From: DASTBU01 sp035711845
GTDB taxonomy: Bacteria; Acidobacteriota; Vicinamibacteria; Vicinamibacterales; 2-12-FULL-66-21
NCBI GenBank assembly: GCA_035711845.1
Contig: DASTBU010000084.1
Location: 1-64,000, forward strand
Direction of reading: 5' to 3'
Length of the DNA stretch: 64,000 nucleotides
The position numbers were made by a program, and so were the translations under genes. Below the pieces are notes generated by a model. That model was not told the origin of the DNA and ran no database searches. It worked only from the letters and a program-made list of their open reading frames with translations. This document shows positions 9,406 to 19,889 of this stretch, piece after piece. Every line of letters starts with the position of its first letter. Within the stretch, counting starts at the first letter, position 1.

Positions 9406-10836
9406 TTACTTCCCTTCCATCCTGAACGCCAGGTAGATCAGGGTGCCTTGCCGCTCCACCAGGAGCACGGAGGGCTTGCCAGGATCGAGGGCGTCCGCAA
9501 TTGAGTTCAGCGTCGCGACGGTGTCCACCGGCTTCCCGTTCAGCGCGTAGATCACGTCCCCCGGCTCCAGGCGCCCCTGCTGCGAGAAGGGCGCTGCCGA
9601 GGAGACGGTGGCGACGACCGCTCCGGTCTTGCGGCGCACCTGCGGCAGCAGCGCGGCGACGCGCGGGTTCAGATCCAGCGCGAGGATGCCGAGACGCCTC
9701 ACGGTGCTCTGTTGGGCGATCAGATCGCTCAACCGTCCGGTGTCATCGTCGCGTTCCGCGACGGCGACTCGCGCGCTGAACTGCTGATCTCCCCGCTGCA
9801 CCTCGATCGACACCGTATCACCGACCCCGCTCGTGTACAGGTTGATCCTGAACTGCCGGCCGTTCTCCATGCGCTTGCCGTCGAGTGCCCGCACCAGATC
9901 GCCCGGCCGCAGTCCCGCCCGCGCCGCCGGCCCATCCGCAGCGACGTCGGAGAGGATGACTCCGGCGTCCGTCTCGATGCCGAGCGCCTCGGCGAGGAGC
10001 GGCGTGATCGTCTGTGAGTAGACTCCGATCTCGCCCCGGCGCACCCTGCCGGTCTTCCTGATCTGACCGAAGACGTTCTTCACGATGTTGCTGGGGGCGG
10101 CAAACCCGATCCCCTCGTTGCCGCCACCCTGGCTGTAGATGAGCGTATTGATGCCGACCAGCCGGCCGCCGGTATCCACCAGGGCTCCGCCGCTGTTGCC
10201 GGGATTGATGGGGGCGTCGGTCTGGATGTAGATCATCGGGTCCTCGGGCGCGAGCTGCCGCGCAACCGCGCTCACGACGCCCATCGTCACCGACGTCTGG
10301 AGGCCCAGCGGGCTGCCGAACGCGAGCACGATCTGCCCGGGGCGCAGCTCGTCGGAGTCGCCGAACGGCAGCGCGGGCAATCCCCGCGCGTCCACCTTGA
10401 TGACGGCGGTGTCGGTCTCGTGGTCCACCGCCACGATTTGCGCGCCGACCAGCCGGCCGCGGCGCGCGAGAATCGACGCGCCCTCCCGCCCTGCCGTGGC
10501 CGGAAGCTCCACCTCCAGCCGCGTGGCGTTTTCGACGACGTGGGCGTTTGTCACGATGTATCCGTCGGGGTCCACGACCACGCCCGATCCGCTGCTTCGC
10601 TCGACGAGGGGTTCTCCCGTGGCGCTGCGGTCTTCCTCGTCGGGAGGGGCATAGCCCGTGACGAAGATCTGCACGACGCTCGGGCTCACCCGTTGTGAGA
10701 GGTCCTGAAGGGACCGCGAGAAGTCGGCCAGCGTCGCGGTCGAGCGTTGCGCCGCAGGCTGCGCGGCGGCTCCAGGCGCAAACGCGCCTACCGCACCCGC
10801 GACCAACAGCAGTCGAACGAGGGAGAGCACGGACAT
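9406..10836 (-). CDS. HtrA/Deg-type periplasmic serine protease with two PDZ domains
   Basis: A 476-residue protein with an N-terminal signal (MSVLSLVRLLLVAG, cleavage near GAAAQ). The trypsin-like domain has the full catalytic triad: His99 in TNAHVV, Asp142 in ETDTAVI and Ser215 in NPGNSGGA. Two PDZ domains follow at about 280-360 and 390-470. It would act in envelope protein quality control. The frame stays open for 25 more codons upstream (to 10911), but the signal peptide fits the later ATG. It is convergent with moaA across a 20-base gap. Confidence 0.9.
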   Translation of the reverse strand: MSVLSLVRLLLVAGAVGAFAPGAAAQPAAQRSTATLADFSRSLQDLSQRVSPSVVQIFVTGYAPPDEEDRSATGEPLVERSSGSGVVVDPDGYIVTNAHVVENATRLEVELPATAGREGASILARRGRLVGAQIVAVDHETDTAVIKVDARGLPALPFGDSDELRPGQIVLAFGSPLGLQTSVTMGVVSAVARQLAPEDPMIYIQTDAPINPGNSGGALVDTGGRLVGINTLIYSQGGGNEGIGFAAPSNIVKNVFGQIRKTGRVRRGEIGVYSQTITPLLAEALGIETDAGVILSDVAADGPAARAGLRPGDLVRALDGKRMENGRQFRINLYTSGVGDTVSIEVQRGDQQFSARVAVAERDDDTGRLSDLIAQQSTVRRLGILALDLNPRVAALLPQVRRKTGAVVATVSSAAPFSQQGRLEPGDVIYALNGKPVDTVATLNSIADALDPGKPSVLLVERQGTLIYLAFRMEGK

Positions 10837-11027
10837 GACGGCCGATCCTGGATAGCAGGGCCGGCGGGACCGCACGGAGGGCATGTCGACCATGATGCCG
10901 GTACATAACACAAACGGCCGGCCGTACGCCGCGCGGCGAACCGGCAGCCCTCCCTGACGGGAAGATCGCTCGGCCCCTGCGCAGGGTACGACCGGCCGTA
11001 GAGCCGGACGGCATGCCGCAGCAGTGG

Positions 11028-13130
<2,103 letters not shown>

Positions 13131-13269
13131 AGCCCACAGAATATCGGGCACGGGGGCGGCAGAGCCTCGAATTTCCCGTAAACGGGCAGGTACGGGGGGT
13201 GAAGTGGCGCACCGGGGAGCCAATGCGCCAGGAAAAGGGATGGACCTGCTCCGCAGCTGATTCGGCCGT

Positions 13270-13866
13270 TCAGCGCTGCAGCGAGGGGCGGCGGACGCTC
13301 ACTTCTGCGCGGCGCAAGCGCCAGGCGACCCTGAAGAGCAGCAGCGCCGCCAGAATGGCCGCGTAGTACACGGGTTCCCCCACGGGCACCTTCACCTTCC
13401 AGAGGAAGTGCACCACGGCCGCGACCGCGCTCACGTAGACCAGACGGTGCAGCACCTGCCAGCGGCGGCCAAGTCGTCGAATCCATCCCTTGGTGGAGGT
13501 GATCGCCAGCGGCAGCATCGACGCAAACGCGACCATGCCCGCCGTGATGTAGGGGCGCTTGACGATATCGGGAAGGATGAACTGGAAGGCGAGCCCCTGA
13601 TCCAGCACGATGTAGGTCGACAGATGCAGGGCGGCGTAAAAGAACGCGAACAGGCCCAGCATGCGCCGGTACTGAATGATGCGGTGCCAGCCCGTAATCC
13701 GTCGAATGGGCGTGACGGCGAGCGTGATGAGGAGCAACCGCAGCGTCCAGATCCCAGTCGTCAGTGTGATGTCTTCAATGGGGTTGGCGCTGAGCCGGCC
13801 GGTCGCGCTCCGGAACAGCAGCCACAGAAACGGCGCCAGCGCCGCGAGGAAGACGAACGGTTTCAT
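13270..13866 (-). CDS. msrQ: MsrQ, haem-binding membrane subunit of methionine sulfoxide reductase
   Basis: A 198-residue integral membrane protein of the ferric reductase-like/YedZ family with about six hydrophobic segments. Histidines in candidate haem-ligand positions appear in FFYAALHLSTY, LHRLVYVSA and AVVHFLW. It passes electrons from the quinone pool to periplasmic MsrP, which lies upstream on the same strand. The gap between the two genes is filled by repeat words (13874-14062), so coupling is looser than in typical msrPQ operons. Confidence 0.9.
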   Translation of the reverse strand: MKPFVFLAALAPFLWLLFRSATGRLSANPIEDITLTTGIWTLRLLLITLAVTPIRRITGWHRIIQYRRMLGLFAFFYAALHLSTYIVLDQGLAFQFILPDIVKRPYITAGMVAFASMLPLAITSTKGWIRRLGRRWQVLHRLVYVSAVAAVVHFLWKVKVPVGEPVYYAAILAALLLFRVAWRLRRAEVSVRRPSLQR

Positions 13867-13873
13867 TAATAGT

Positions 13874-14062
13874 TACCAGCTTCCAGCTTCCAGCTCCCAG
13901 CTTCCAGCTCCCAGCTTCCAGCTTTCAGCTTCCAGCTCGTTCAGCTTCCAGCTGCTCTCCGCTTCCCAGCGTCGTCGCGCGCACGTCGCACGTGACAGGC
14001 AGCACGTCGCACGTCGCACGTGACAAGTAGCACGTAGCACCGTCGCACGTAGCACGTCGTAC
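13874..14062. repeat. Composite repeat: CCAGCTTCCAGC words then CGCACGTCGCACGTGAC words
   Basis: Two different degenerate word repeats are joined here. From 13874 to about 13953 the sequence is tandem TTCCAGCTCCCAGC-like decamers. From about 13979 to 14062 it is built of GCACGTCGCACGTGACAAG-type units rich in the palindromic core CACGTG. The array fills the whole msrP-msrQ intergenic space, from 3 bases after the msrP stop almost to the msrQ ATG. The first family recurs at 62196-62284 and, diverged, in imuB; the second at 58952-59050. Confidence 0.85.
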
Positions 14063-14065
14063 GTG

Positions 14066-15049
14066 TCAGTAATACTTCTTTAAATCCATCCCCACATACA
14101 TCGACGCGACCTGATCGCCGTAGCCGTTGAACATCTGGGTTGGGCGGCGGCTGAACTCGCCGATCCGGCGCTCGCGTGCCTGCGTCCAGCGCGGGTGGTC
14201 CACCTCGGGGTTCACGTTCGAGTAGAAGCCGTACTCGCCCGGGTTCGCGACGTTCCACGCCGTGCGCGGCATCCGGTCCACGAACTGGATCCGCACAATC
14301 GACTTGATGCTCTTGAAGCCGTACTTCCACGGCACCACGAGCCGGAGCGGCGCTCCGTTCTGGTTCATCAGCGTCTTGCCGTAGAGGCCCACCGCGATGA
14401 TGGCCAGCGGGTGCAGGGCCTCGTCCATCCGCAACCCTTCCCTGTAAGGCCAGTCGAGCACCGGCTGACTGACGCCGGGCATTTCGGTGGGGCGATGGAG
14501 GGTCGTGAACTCCACGAAGGTCGCCTTGGAAGTCGGCTCTGCCCGCTCGAGAATGTTCGCGAGCGGAATACCCACCCACGGAACGACCATCGACCAGGCC
14601 TCGACGCACCGCAGGCGGTAAATCCGCTCCTCGAGTTGGTGCGGTCTGATCAGATCCTCGATCAGGTACTCCGCTGGCTTGCTGCAATGGCCGTCGATCT
14701 TCACTTTCCATGGGCTGGTTTTCATGCGGCCGGCATACCGCTGCGGATCGTCCTTGCCCAGCCCGAACTCGTAGAAGTTGTTGTAGCTCGTGATGTCCTC
14801 GAAGCTGTTCAGCTTCTCGTCGGTCGTCACGACCTTCTCCTTGATGCCGGACAGGGGCGACTGTCCGCTGGCAATGAGCGGAGCCGCATCGGCGGCGCTG
14901 CCATCGGCGCTGCACGCCGCCGCCAACGGTCCGGCGGCGAACGCCAGCGCCGCGCTCCCTGTGAGCCGCATGAATTCCCGCCGGCGAACGTAAAGCCCTT
15001 CATCGGTGATGTCCGACGACGGAATGTCCGCGGGACGTCCGATCAGCAT
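14066..15049 (-). CDS. msrP: MsrP, molybdopterin-dependent protein-methionine-sulfoxide reductase
   Basis: A 327-residue periplasmic molybdoenzyme (YedY family) that repairs oxidised methionine in envelope proteins with MsrQ. A twin-arginine signal (VRRREFMRLTGSAALAFAAG, from residue 21) precedes the mature domain. The molybdenum-ligating cysteine is in RLRCVEAWSM (Cys148). The C-terminal region (FNGYGDQVASMYVGMD) is family-typical. An ATG with GAGG about 6 bases upstream sets the start. Its cofactor route is represented by moaA in this window. Confidence 0.93.
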   Translation of the reverse strand: MLIGRPADIPSSDITDEGLYVRRREFMRLTGSAALAFAAGPLAAACSADGSAADAAPLIASGQSPLSGIKEKVVTTDEKLNSFEDITSYNNFYEFGLGKDDPQRYAGRMKTSPWKVKIDGHCSKPAEYLIEDLIRPHQLEERIYRLRCVEAWSMVVPWVGIPLANILERAEPTSKATFVEFTTLHRPTEMPGVSQPVLDWPYREGLRMDEALHPLAIIAVGLYGKTLMNQNGAPLRLVVPWKYGFKSIKSIVRIQFVDRMPRTAWNVANPGEYGFYSNVNPEVDHPRWTQARERRIGEFSRRPTQMFNGYGDQVASMYVGMDLKKYY

Positions 15050-15290
15050 GAGGACACCTCAACTGTTGGATGTCGGGTTCGACCTGAAGATTTCAGGGGG
15101 ACACGCCATCCTGATTCCATATCGGCCACTAAGGTAATTCTTGCATCCCCAGAGAGCTTTGGCACGGCCCCGGGAGATCTCTGGGCGCGAGCAGGGACGA
15201 GCCCAGCACGCACCGCCTCGTCTATTCAAACCCCGCGCGGCGCAGGCTCATTCCCGAGGCCGTGAAAACCCCATGTAATAGAATGCGAGG

Positions 15291-15983
15291 ATGCGGCCCG
15301 AACCGGTCGATCCACGCTGGCCGAAGCTGCTTTCGCTCGCTGCCCACGAGTTCCGGACGCCGATGACGGTGGTTGCAGGCTACCTGCGAATGCTGCTCAA
15401 GGAACGGGCGGGCCCGGTGTCCGACCAGCAACGGCGGCTGCTCGAGGAAGCCGAAAAATCCTGCGCGCGGCTCTCGTTCCTGCTCTCGGAAGTGAGCGAT
15501 GTGGCGGGCCTTGAATCAGGCATTGCGTCTTTCAACCGAAGCGAGGCCGACCTGCACACGATTCTCCGGGACGCGGTTGCGGGACTGCCGGATTTGCCCG
15601 ACCGCGAGGTCGGCGTGGAGCTGCAGACGGACTCGGGTCCGTCGAAGGTCCAGGCTGATCCAGTCCGGCTGAAGGCCGCCCTGAGCTCGGTGATCGTGGC
15701 TCTCCGGCGGGAGCTGGTGACGAGCGACCGGCTGCTGGTGCGCGAGCATCCGCGACACTTCCAGGGCTCTCACGTATCCTGGATCGTCGTCGCAGACCCG
15801 GGGAGGGTCACCGCGTTGAACGGCGCCGAGCCGCTCGCGCTGACGACATTCGATGAATGGCGAGGCGGAGTGGGGTTGAGCCTCGCGATTGCGCGGCGCA
15901 TCATCAACGCGCACGGCGGCTCCATCTGGTCGCCGGTAGAGGAGAGCAAGGCGGGCGCTGTCATCGCATTGCCGCTTGCGTGA
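15291..15983 (+). CDS. Short histidine kinase with degenerate ATP-binding domain
   Basis: A 230-residue cytoplasmic protein with no sensor or membrane segment. The HisKA phosphoacceptor box AAHEFRTPMTVVAGY has His19. In the catalytic domain the N-box position reads ALSSVIVALRREL, without the usual Asn, and the G1 DxGxG position reads VADPGRV; only the G2-like GVGLSLAIARR is good. ATP binding may therefore be lost or altered. Next to a sigma-54 response regulator, it could act as a phosphotransfer or phosphatase partner (inference). A TAGAAT lies 6 bases before the ATG. Confidence 0.75.
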   Translation: MRPEPVDPRWPKLLSLAAHEFRTPMTVVAGYLRMLLKERAGPVSDQQRRLLEEAEKSCARLSFLLSEVSDVAGLESGIASFNRSEADLHTILRDAVAGLPDLPDREVGVELQTDSGPSKVQADPVRLKAALSSVIVALRRELVTSDRLLVREHPRHFQGSHVSWIVVADPGRVTALNGAEPLALTTFDEWRGGVGLSLAIARRIINAHGGSIWSPVEESKAGAVIALPLA

Positions 15984-16253
15984 CGGACAAACGAACCCAC
16001 GGGGGCTCGTGGAACCCCGCGGATCGACGTGGGCTCGGCCGCAGGTGACGGTCATACGCCTGTGTTGCCGCGTCGCGTCCAACTCCCGGGCGGCTCGGCG
16101 GACTGCGGCCTCGACTCCGCACAGCGCCATGCCGAACAAATCCAGCGTTGGATGTCAGCATCCTGGCAGAAAAGGCCGGTTTGCCGCGGCGGCTGCACGT
16201 ACTGCGTGCGTCGAGACCGGTCCCGGGAGATAATCGCATCGATAAGGACGTCA

Positions 16254-17789
16254 ATGAAGAAGCCCTACGTCGCCATTGTGGATGACGACTCCTCGTTTGC
16301 CGCGTATCTGCGGACGTTCCTCTCGCTCCGTGGGTACGAGGCCCGGTGCTATACCCGGGGCGACGAGATCCTCGCTTCGATGAAGCAGAACGAGCCGCCC
16401 GACGTTGTCCTGCTCGACGTGATGATGCCAGGCCTCGACGGGCTCGCCACACTGCGGGCGCTCAAGGGATCGCGGCCGGAAACGCAGGTGATCATGCTGT
16501 CGGGACGAAGTCAGGTCTCCACCATCGTGGAGGCCGTTCGCCTCGGCGCAGCCGACTACGTCGTCAAACCGGACGATCCCGAGGGCCTCGGCGAGATCGC
16601 ACTGGACGTCGCCATCAAGAACGCCATCGAGAAGAATCGGCTCGTGGCCGAACTCAGCGAGCTGAGGCAGCAGCTGAGCGATGACGAGGACCGGTCGGTC
16701 TGGGGCAACAGCGAGAAGATGCGCGCGATTGCGACCGTCATCGAGCAGGTTGCCGACAGCGACGTGACCGTCCTCATTCGCGGCGAGAGCGGCGTCGGCA
16801 AGGAGCTCGTCTCGCGAGCCATCCATCAGCGATCCACGCGCCACAACAAGCCGTTCGTGAAGGTGAACTGCGCCGCGCTGCCGGCGGAGCTCCTCGAGAG
16901 CGAGCTGTTCGGGCACGAGCGGGGCGCGTTCACCGGCGCCGCCACCACACGCATCGGCAAGTTCGAGCAGGCGGACGGCGGCACACTGATGCTCGACGAG
17001 ATCGGCGAGATGAAGCCGGCGCTCCAGGCCAAGCTGCTCCACGTGCTGCAGGACGCGGAGTTCACGAAACTGGGGAGCAACAAGCGAATCGAGGTGGACG
17101 TGCGCGTGGTTGCCGCGACCAATCGCGATCTCGAGAGGATGTTGCTCAGCGGCGACTTCCGCGAAGACCTCTATTATCGCCTGAAGGTGATCGAGCTCAC
17201 GGTGCCCGCGCTTCGAGAGCGGCGCGAGGAGATCCCCACGCTCACCGACTTTTTCGTCGCACGCTACTCGCGGAAGTACAACCGGCCGGCGCGGCCGATC
17301 TCCGACGAGCTGCGCCAGCTGTTTCAGCAGTACGACTGGCCGGGAAACATCCGCGAGCTCGAGAACATGATCAAGCGGGTGGTGATTCTGCAGGACGAAC
17401 ATCTCGTGATACGAGAGATCCAGCAGAACATGCAGCGCGCGGCGGCCGCGGCGGTCCAGGTGGCGGCTTCGGTGCCGGCAATGGCGGGGGTCGGCGCCCC
17501 GGGGCTGTCCGGCGGCGCTCCGCAGATGCCCGCAGTCCCGGCCTTCCCGTTCCCTCCTCCGATCGAGCCGGAGCCCACTGACGAGCTCGGCGCGGAAGCC
17601 GCGCCTGAGGAGATCAACGGCTCTCTGGCAGCGGTTGCGAAAGCCGCCGCCCTGAAAGCCGAGCGTGCCGCCATCGAGCACACGCTGCGACAGGTCCACT
17701 GGAACCGGCGGAAGGCCGCCCAAATCCTGGGCGTCAGCTACAAGACGCTGCTCAACAAGATCAAGGAGTGCGGAATCAGCCGAGCTTGA
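16254..17789 (+). CDS. Sigma-54-dependent response regulator (NtrC family)
   Basis: A 511-residue activator. A receiver domain covers residues 1-120, with the phosphoacceptor Asp55 in VLLDVMMPG. The AAA+ domain has Walker A GESGVGKE at 177-184 and the sigma-54-contacting GAFTGA at 224-229. A long Ala/Pro-rich linker (about 400-450) precedes a Fis-type helix-turn-helix at the C-terminus (WNRRKAAQILGVSYKTLL). The ATG follows an AAGGA site. Upstream in-frame codons are GC-rich and unconvincing. Its neighbours suggest control of exopolysaccharide genes. Confidence 0.92.
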   Translation: MKKPYVAIVDDDSSFAAYLRTFLSLRGYEARCYTRGDEILASMKQNEPPDVVLLDVMMPGLDGLATLRALKGSRPETQVIMLSGRSQVSTIVEAVRLGAADYVVKPDDPEGLGEIALDVAIKNAIEKNRLVAELSELRQQLSDDEDRSVWGNSEKMRAIATVIEQVADSDVTVLIRGESGVGKELVSRAIHQRSTRHNKPFVKVNCAALPAELLESELFGHERGAFTGAATTRIGKFEQADGGTLMLDEIGEMKPALQAKLLHVLQDAEFTKLGSNKRIEVDVRVVAATNRDLERMLLSGDFREDLYYRLKVIELTVPALRERREEIPTLTDFFVARYSRKYNRPARPISDELRQLFQQYDWPGNIRELENMIKRVVILQDEHLVIREIQQNMQRAAAAAVQVAASVPAMAGVGAPGLSGGAPQMPAVPAFPFPPPIEPEPTDELGAEAAPEEINGSLAAVAKAAALKAERAAIEHTLRQVHWNRRKAAQILGVSYKTLLNKIKECGISRA

Positions 17790-17953
17790 TCGCCTCGGCT
17801 GTCGCAGGGTGTCATCGCTCGACCGCCTGGACATCACGAAATTGCCGATCTTGAGCAGCCTGGCACCACTCCAGCCGCGACGCACGAATCTCCTCGTCCC
17901 CGCCGCCCGAAGTCTCGCCCGATTTTCTCAACTCGTCCAAATTTTTTCCCTCA

Positions 17954-17969
17954 TGGCATCCACATTGCT
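17954..17969 (+). promoter_or_regulatory. Sigma-54 (-24/-12) promoter
   Basis: TGGCATCCACATTGCT matches the RpoN consensus TGGCAC-N5-TTGCW with one substitution, and has exact GG-N10-GC spacing. The predicted transcript would start near 17980, leaving a leader of about 37 bases before the ATG at 18017. It sits downstream of one sigma-54 activator gene and upstream of a second, which suggests a regulatory cascade. Confidence 0.7.
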
Positions 17970-18016
17970 CAGCCGCCTATGTACATCGCGGACTCCTGCG
18001 TGTCCGCCTCGGCTTT

Positions 18017-19129
18017 ATGAACGATCACTCCACTATCCCCGGCGCCGCTGCACCACCCTCCGACAAGCGGGGACGCCCCGGACCGGGGACGGCGACCCTG
18101 ATCACATCGAGCGCGAACATGCGTGAAGTCGGGGAACTGATCCGGCGCGTCGCCGATACCGACGTGACCGTGCTCGTTCGTGGGGAAAGCGGCACCGGCA
18201 AGGAGTTGGTCGCGCGCGCCATTCATGCGGCCTCGCCTCGTTGCGATCGAACGTTCGTGAAGGTGAACTGCGCGGCGCTGCCAACGGAGCTGCTCGAGTC
18301 TGAGCTGTTCGGTTTCGAGCGGGGCGCGTTCACAGGCGCCATCCAGCACAAGCCCGGCAAGTTCGAGTTCGCGAATCACGGCACGATGTTTCTCGACGAG
18401 ATCAGCGAGATGCACCTGCCTCTGCAGTCCAAGATTCTGCAGGTGCTGCAGGACGGCGAGTTCGCGCGGCTTGGCAGCCGCGACGATGTGCGCGTCGACG
18501 TGCGCGTCGTGGCCGCGACGAACCGCAACCTGGAGCAGGCGGTGGCGGACCGCCAGTTCCGAGAGGACCTCTTCTTCCGTCTGAACGTCGTGTGCATCGC
18601 GATGCCGCCGCTGCGGCAGCGGCGCGACGAGATCCCCGCGTTGACCGACGTGTTCCTGCGGCAGTACGCCGAGCACTACAACCGGCCATCGATGTCGCTG
18701 GCGGCCGACACCATGCGGCTCTTCGACGAGTACGAATGGCCGGGCAACGTCCGGGAGCTCGAGAACATGATCAAGCGCATGGTGATTCTGAGCACGGACG
18801 AGCCGATCCGGAGAGAGCTGGCCGAGGCGATCGCCGCCCGCGCCCGTCGGGCCGGACCGATTCCGGCGCTGCACGCGGACCCGACCGCCGCAACCGCCCA
18901 GCCGGTCGCGGCGGCTCCGCCTCCAACCACCGCCGTGCGGCCGCCAACGCTGACCGGGTCCCTCAAGGACATCGCGCGGCAGGCGGCCCGGGAGGCCGAG
19001 CGCGAGCTGATCTTCCGCACGCTGCAGCACACGCGCTGGAACCGCCGGGAAGCCGCGCAGCTCCTTGGAATCAGCTACAAGGCGCTGCTCTACAAGATCA
19101 AGGATGCGGAGCTGGATAGAGCCTCGTGA
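18017..19129 (+). CDS. Sigma-54 activator without receiver domain
   Basis: A 370-residue bacterial enhancer-binding protein. After about 25 disordered residues the AAA+ domain begins; Walker A GESGTGKE is at 56-63 and GAFTGA at 103-108. A Pro/Ala linker (about 280-320) leads to a Fis-like helix-turn-helix (WNRREAAQLLGISYKALL). With no receiver domain, activity must be controlled by expression or by a partner. Its own sigma-54 promoter and strong similarity to the preceding regulator suggest duplication and a cascade. The stop overlaps the next gene's ATG (TGATG). Confidence 0.9.
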   Translation: MNDHSTIPGAAAPPSDKRGRPGPGTATLITSSANMREVGELIRRVADTDVTVLVRGESGTGKELVARAIHAASPRCDRTFVKVNCAALPTELLESELFGFERGAFTGAIQHKPGKFEFANHGTMFLDEISEMHLPLQSKILQVLQDGEFARLGSRDDVRVDVRVVAATNRNLEQAVADRQFREDLFFRLNVVCIAMPPLRQRRDEIPALTDVFLRQYAEHYNRPSMSLAADTMRLFDEYEWPGNVRELENMIKRMVILSTDEPIRRELAEAIAARARRAGPIPALHADPTAATAQPVAAAPPPTTAVRPPTLTGSLKDIARQAAREAERELIFRTLQHTRWNRREAAQLLGISYKALLYKIKDAELDRAS

Positions 19130-19563
19130 TGGCTGCCGACCCCTTCAAGGACGAGGAATCGCGCGTGCTGACTCCCGAAGCGTTCGAATTCGTGCTCCGC
19201 AACGAGCTCAAGCGCGCCGTGCGATCGCAGAACTTCCTCACGTTGCTCGTGGTGGACGCGGCGTCGGCCGCCCACAACGGCCAACGCTCGGCGCTTGCAG
19301 CCGACCTCACTCGCCTGATCAGCCACGAGGTCCGGGAGACAGACCTTCTCTGCCAGAGCGAGGACGGACAGCTGTCGATCGTCCTGCTCGACGCGGATCT
19401 CCCCAACTCGATGCGGGTGGTGGATCGGCTGCTGTCCCGGGTCGGGCCCTACGACTTTGCGACCCGGACGGGCATCTCGATGGGCGTGGCGTGCTGCCCT
19501 ACACATGGGTCTGACGCTGAATCGCTGCGCCAGGCAGCGGTGACTCGAGTGTCGTGTCGCTGA
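19129..19563 (+). CDS. Degenerate GGDEF-domain protein
   Basis: A 144-residue protein resembling a single diguanylate cyclase fold. The GGDEF loop position reads SEDGQLSIVLL, so the catalytic signature is missing and cyclase activity is unlikely. It may bind or sense nucleotides, or be vestigial. The sequence ends soon after ISMGVACCPTHG and DAESLRQAA, earlier than a full GGDEF domain, so the C-terminus may be truncated. It is coupled to the upstream sigma-54 activator through a one-base stop/start overlap. Confidence 0.65.
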   Translation: MAADPFKDEESRVLTPEAFEFVLRNELKRAVRSQNFLTLLVVDAASAAHNGQRSALAADLTRLISHEVRETDLLCQSEDGQLSIVLLDADLPNSMRVVDRLLSRVGPYDFATRTGISMGVACCPTHGSDAESLRQAAVTRVSCR

Positions 19564-19889
19564 CGCACCCGCGTCGACGCGTCGCGCAGCGGCGACATCT
19601 CGGGCGGGTCGCGGAGTTCGGTGCGCGGGGATGTGGTACCGGCTGGACGCAGGAGTGCCGAGGACCACGAATAGACACGCTGAAAGGCTTCCGGTGGGCG
19701 ACCTGCCTGAACTCTCCGGACCCTCGGGACGCCCTCGCCGAATTCCCGCGGCGCGCCGGCGGCGGGCCTGACGTGGCGCTCGAATCCTCCGAACCGGAAG
19801 CGGCCCGCCTATCCAGCGACTCGGCAGCGCGGTGAGGGCCTGCGGGGGTCGATGCGCGGCTTCGCGATAAGATGATAAGGACAGGACCG
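19564..19889. other. 326-base gap between GGDEF-like gene and ATPase gene
   Basis: No convincing gene, hairpin or promoter of standard type was found. The stretch is GC-rich with short open frames lacking coding character. It may be the eroded 3' end of the truncated GGDEF gene. Just before the next ATG, GATAAG motifs and an AGGA ribosome-binding site occur. Confidence 0.5.

Noticed and set aside
13874..14062. Possible CRISPR array
   Set aside because: Units are degenerate and contiguous with no unique spacers of constant length, and no cas gene is nearby. The same holds for the other word arrays.
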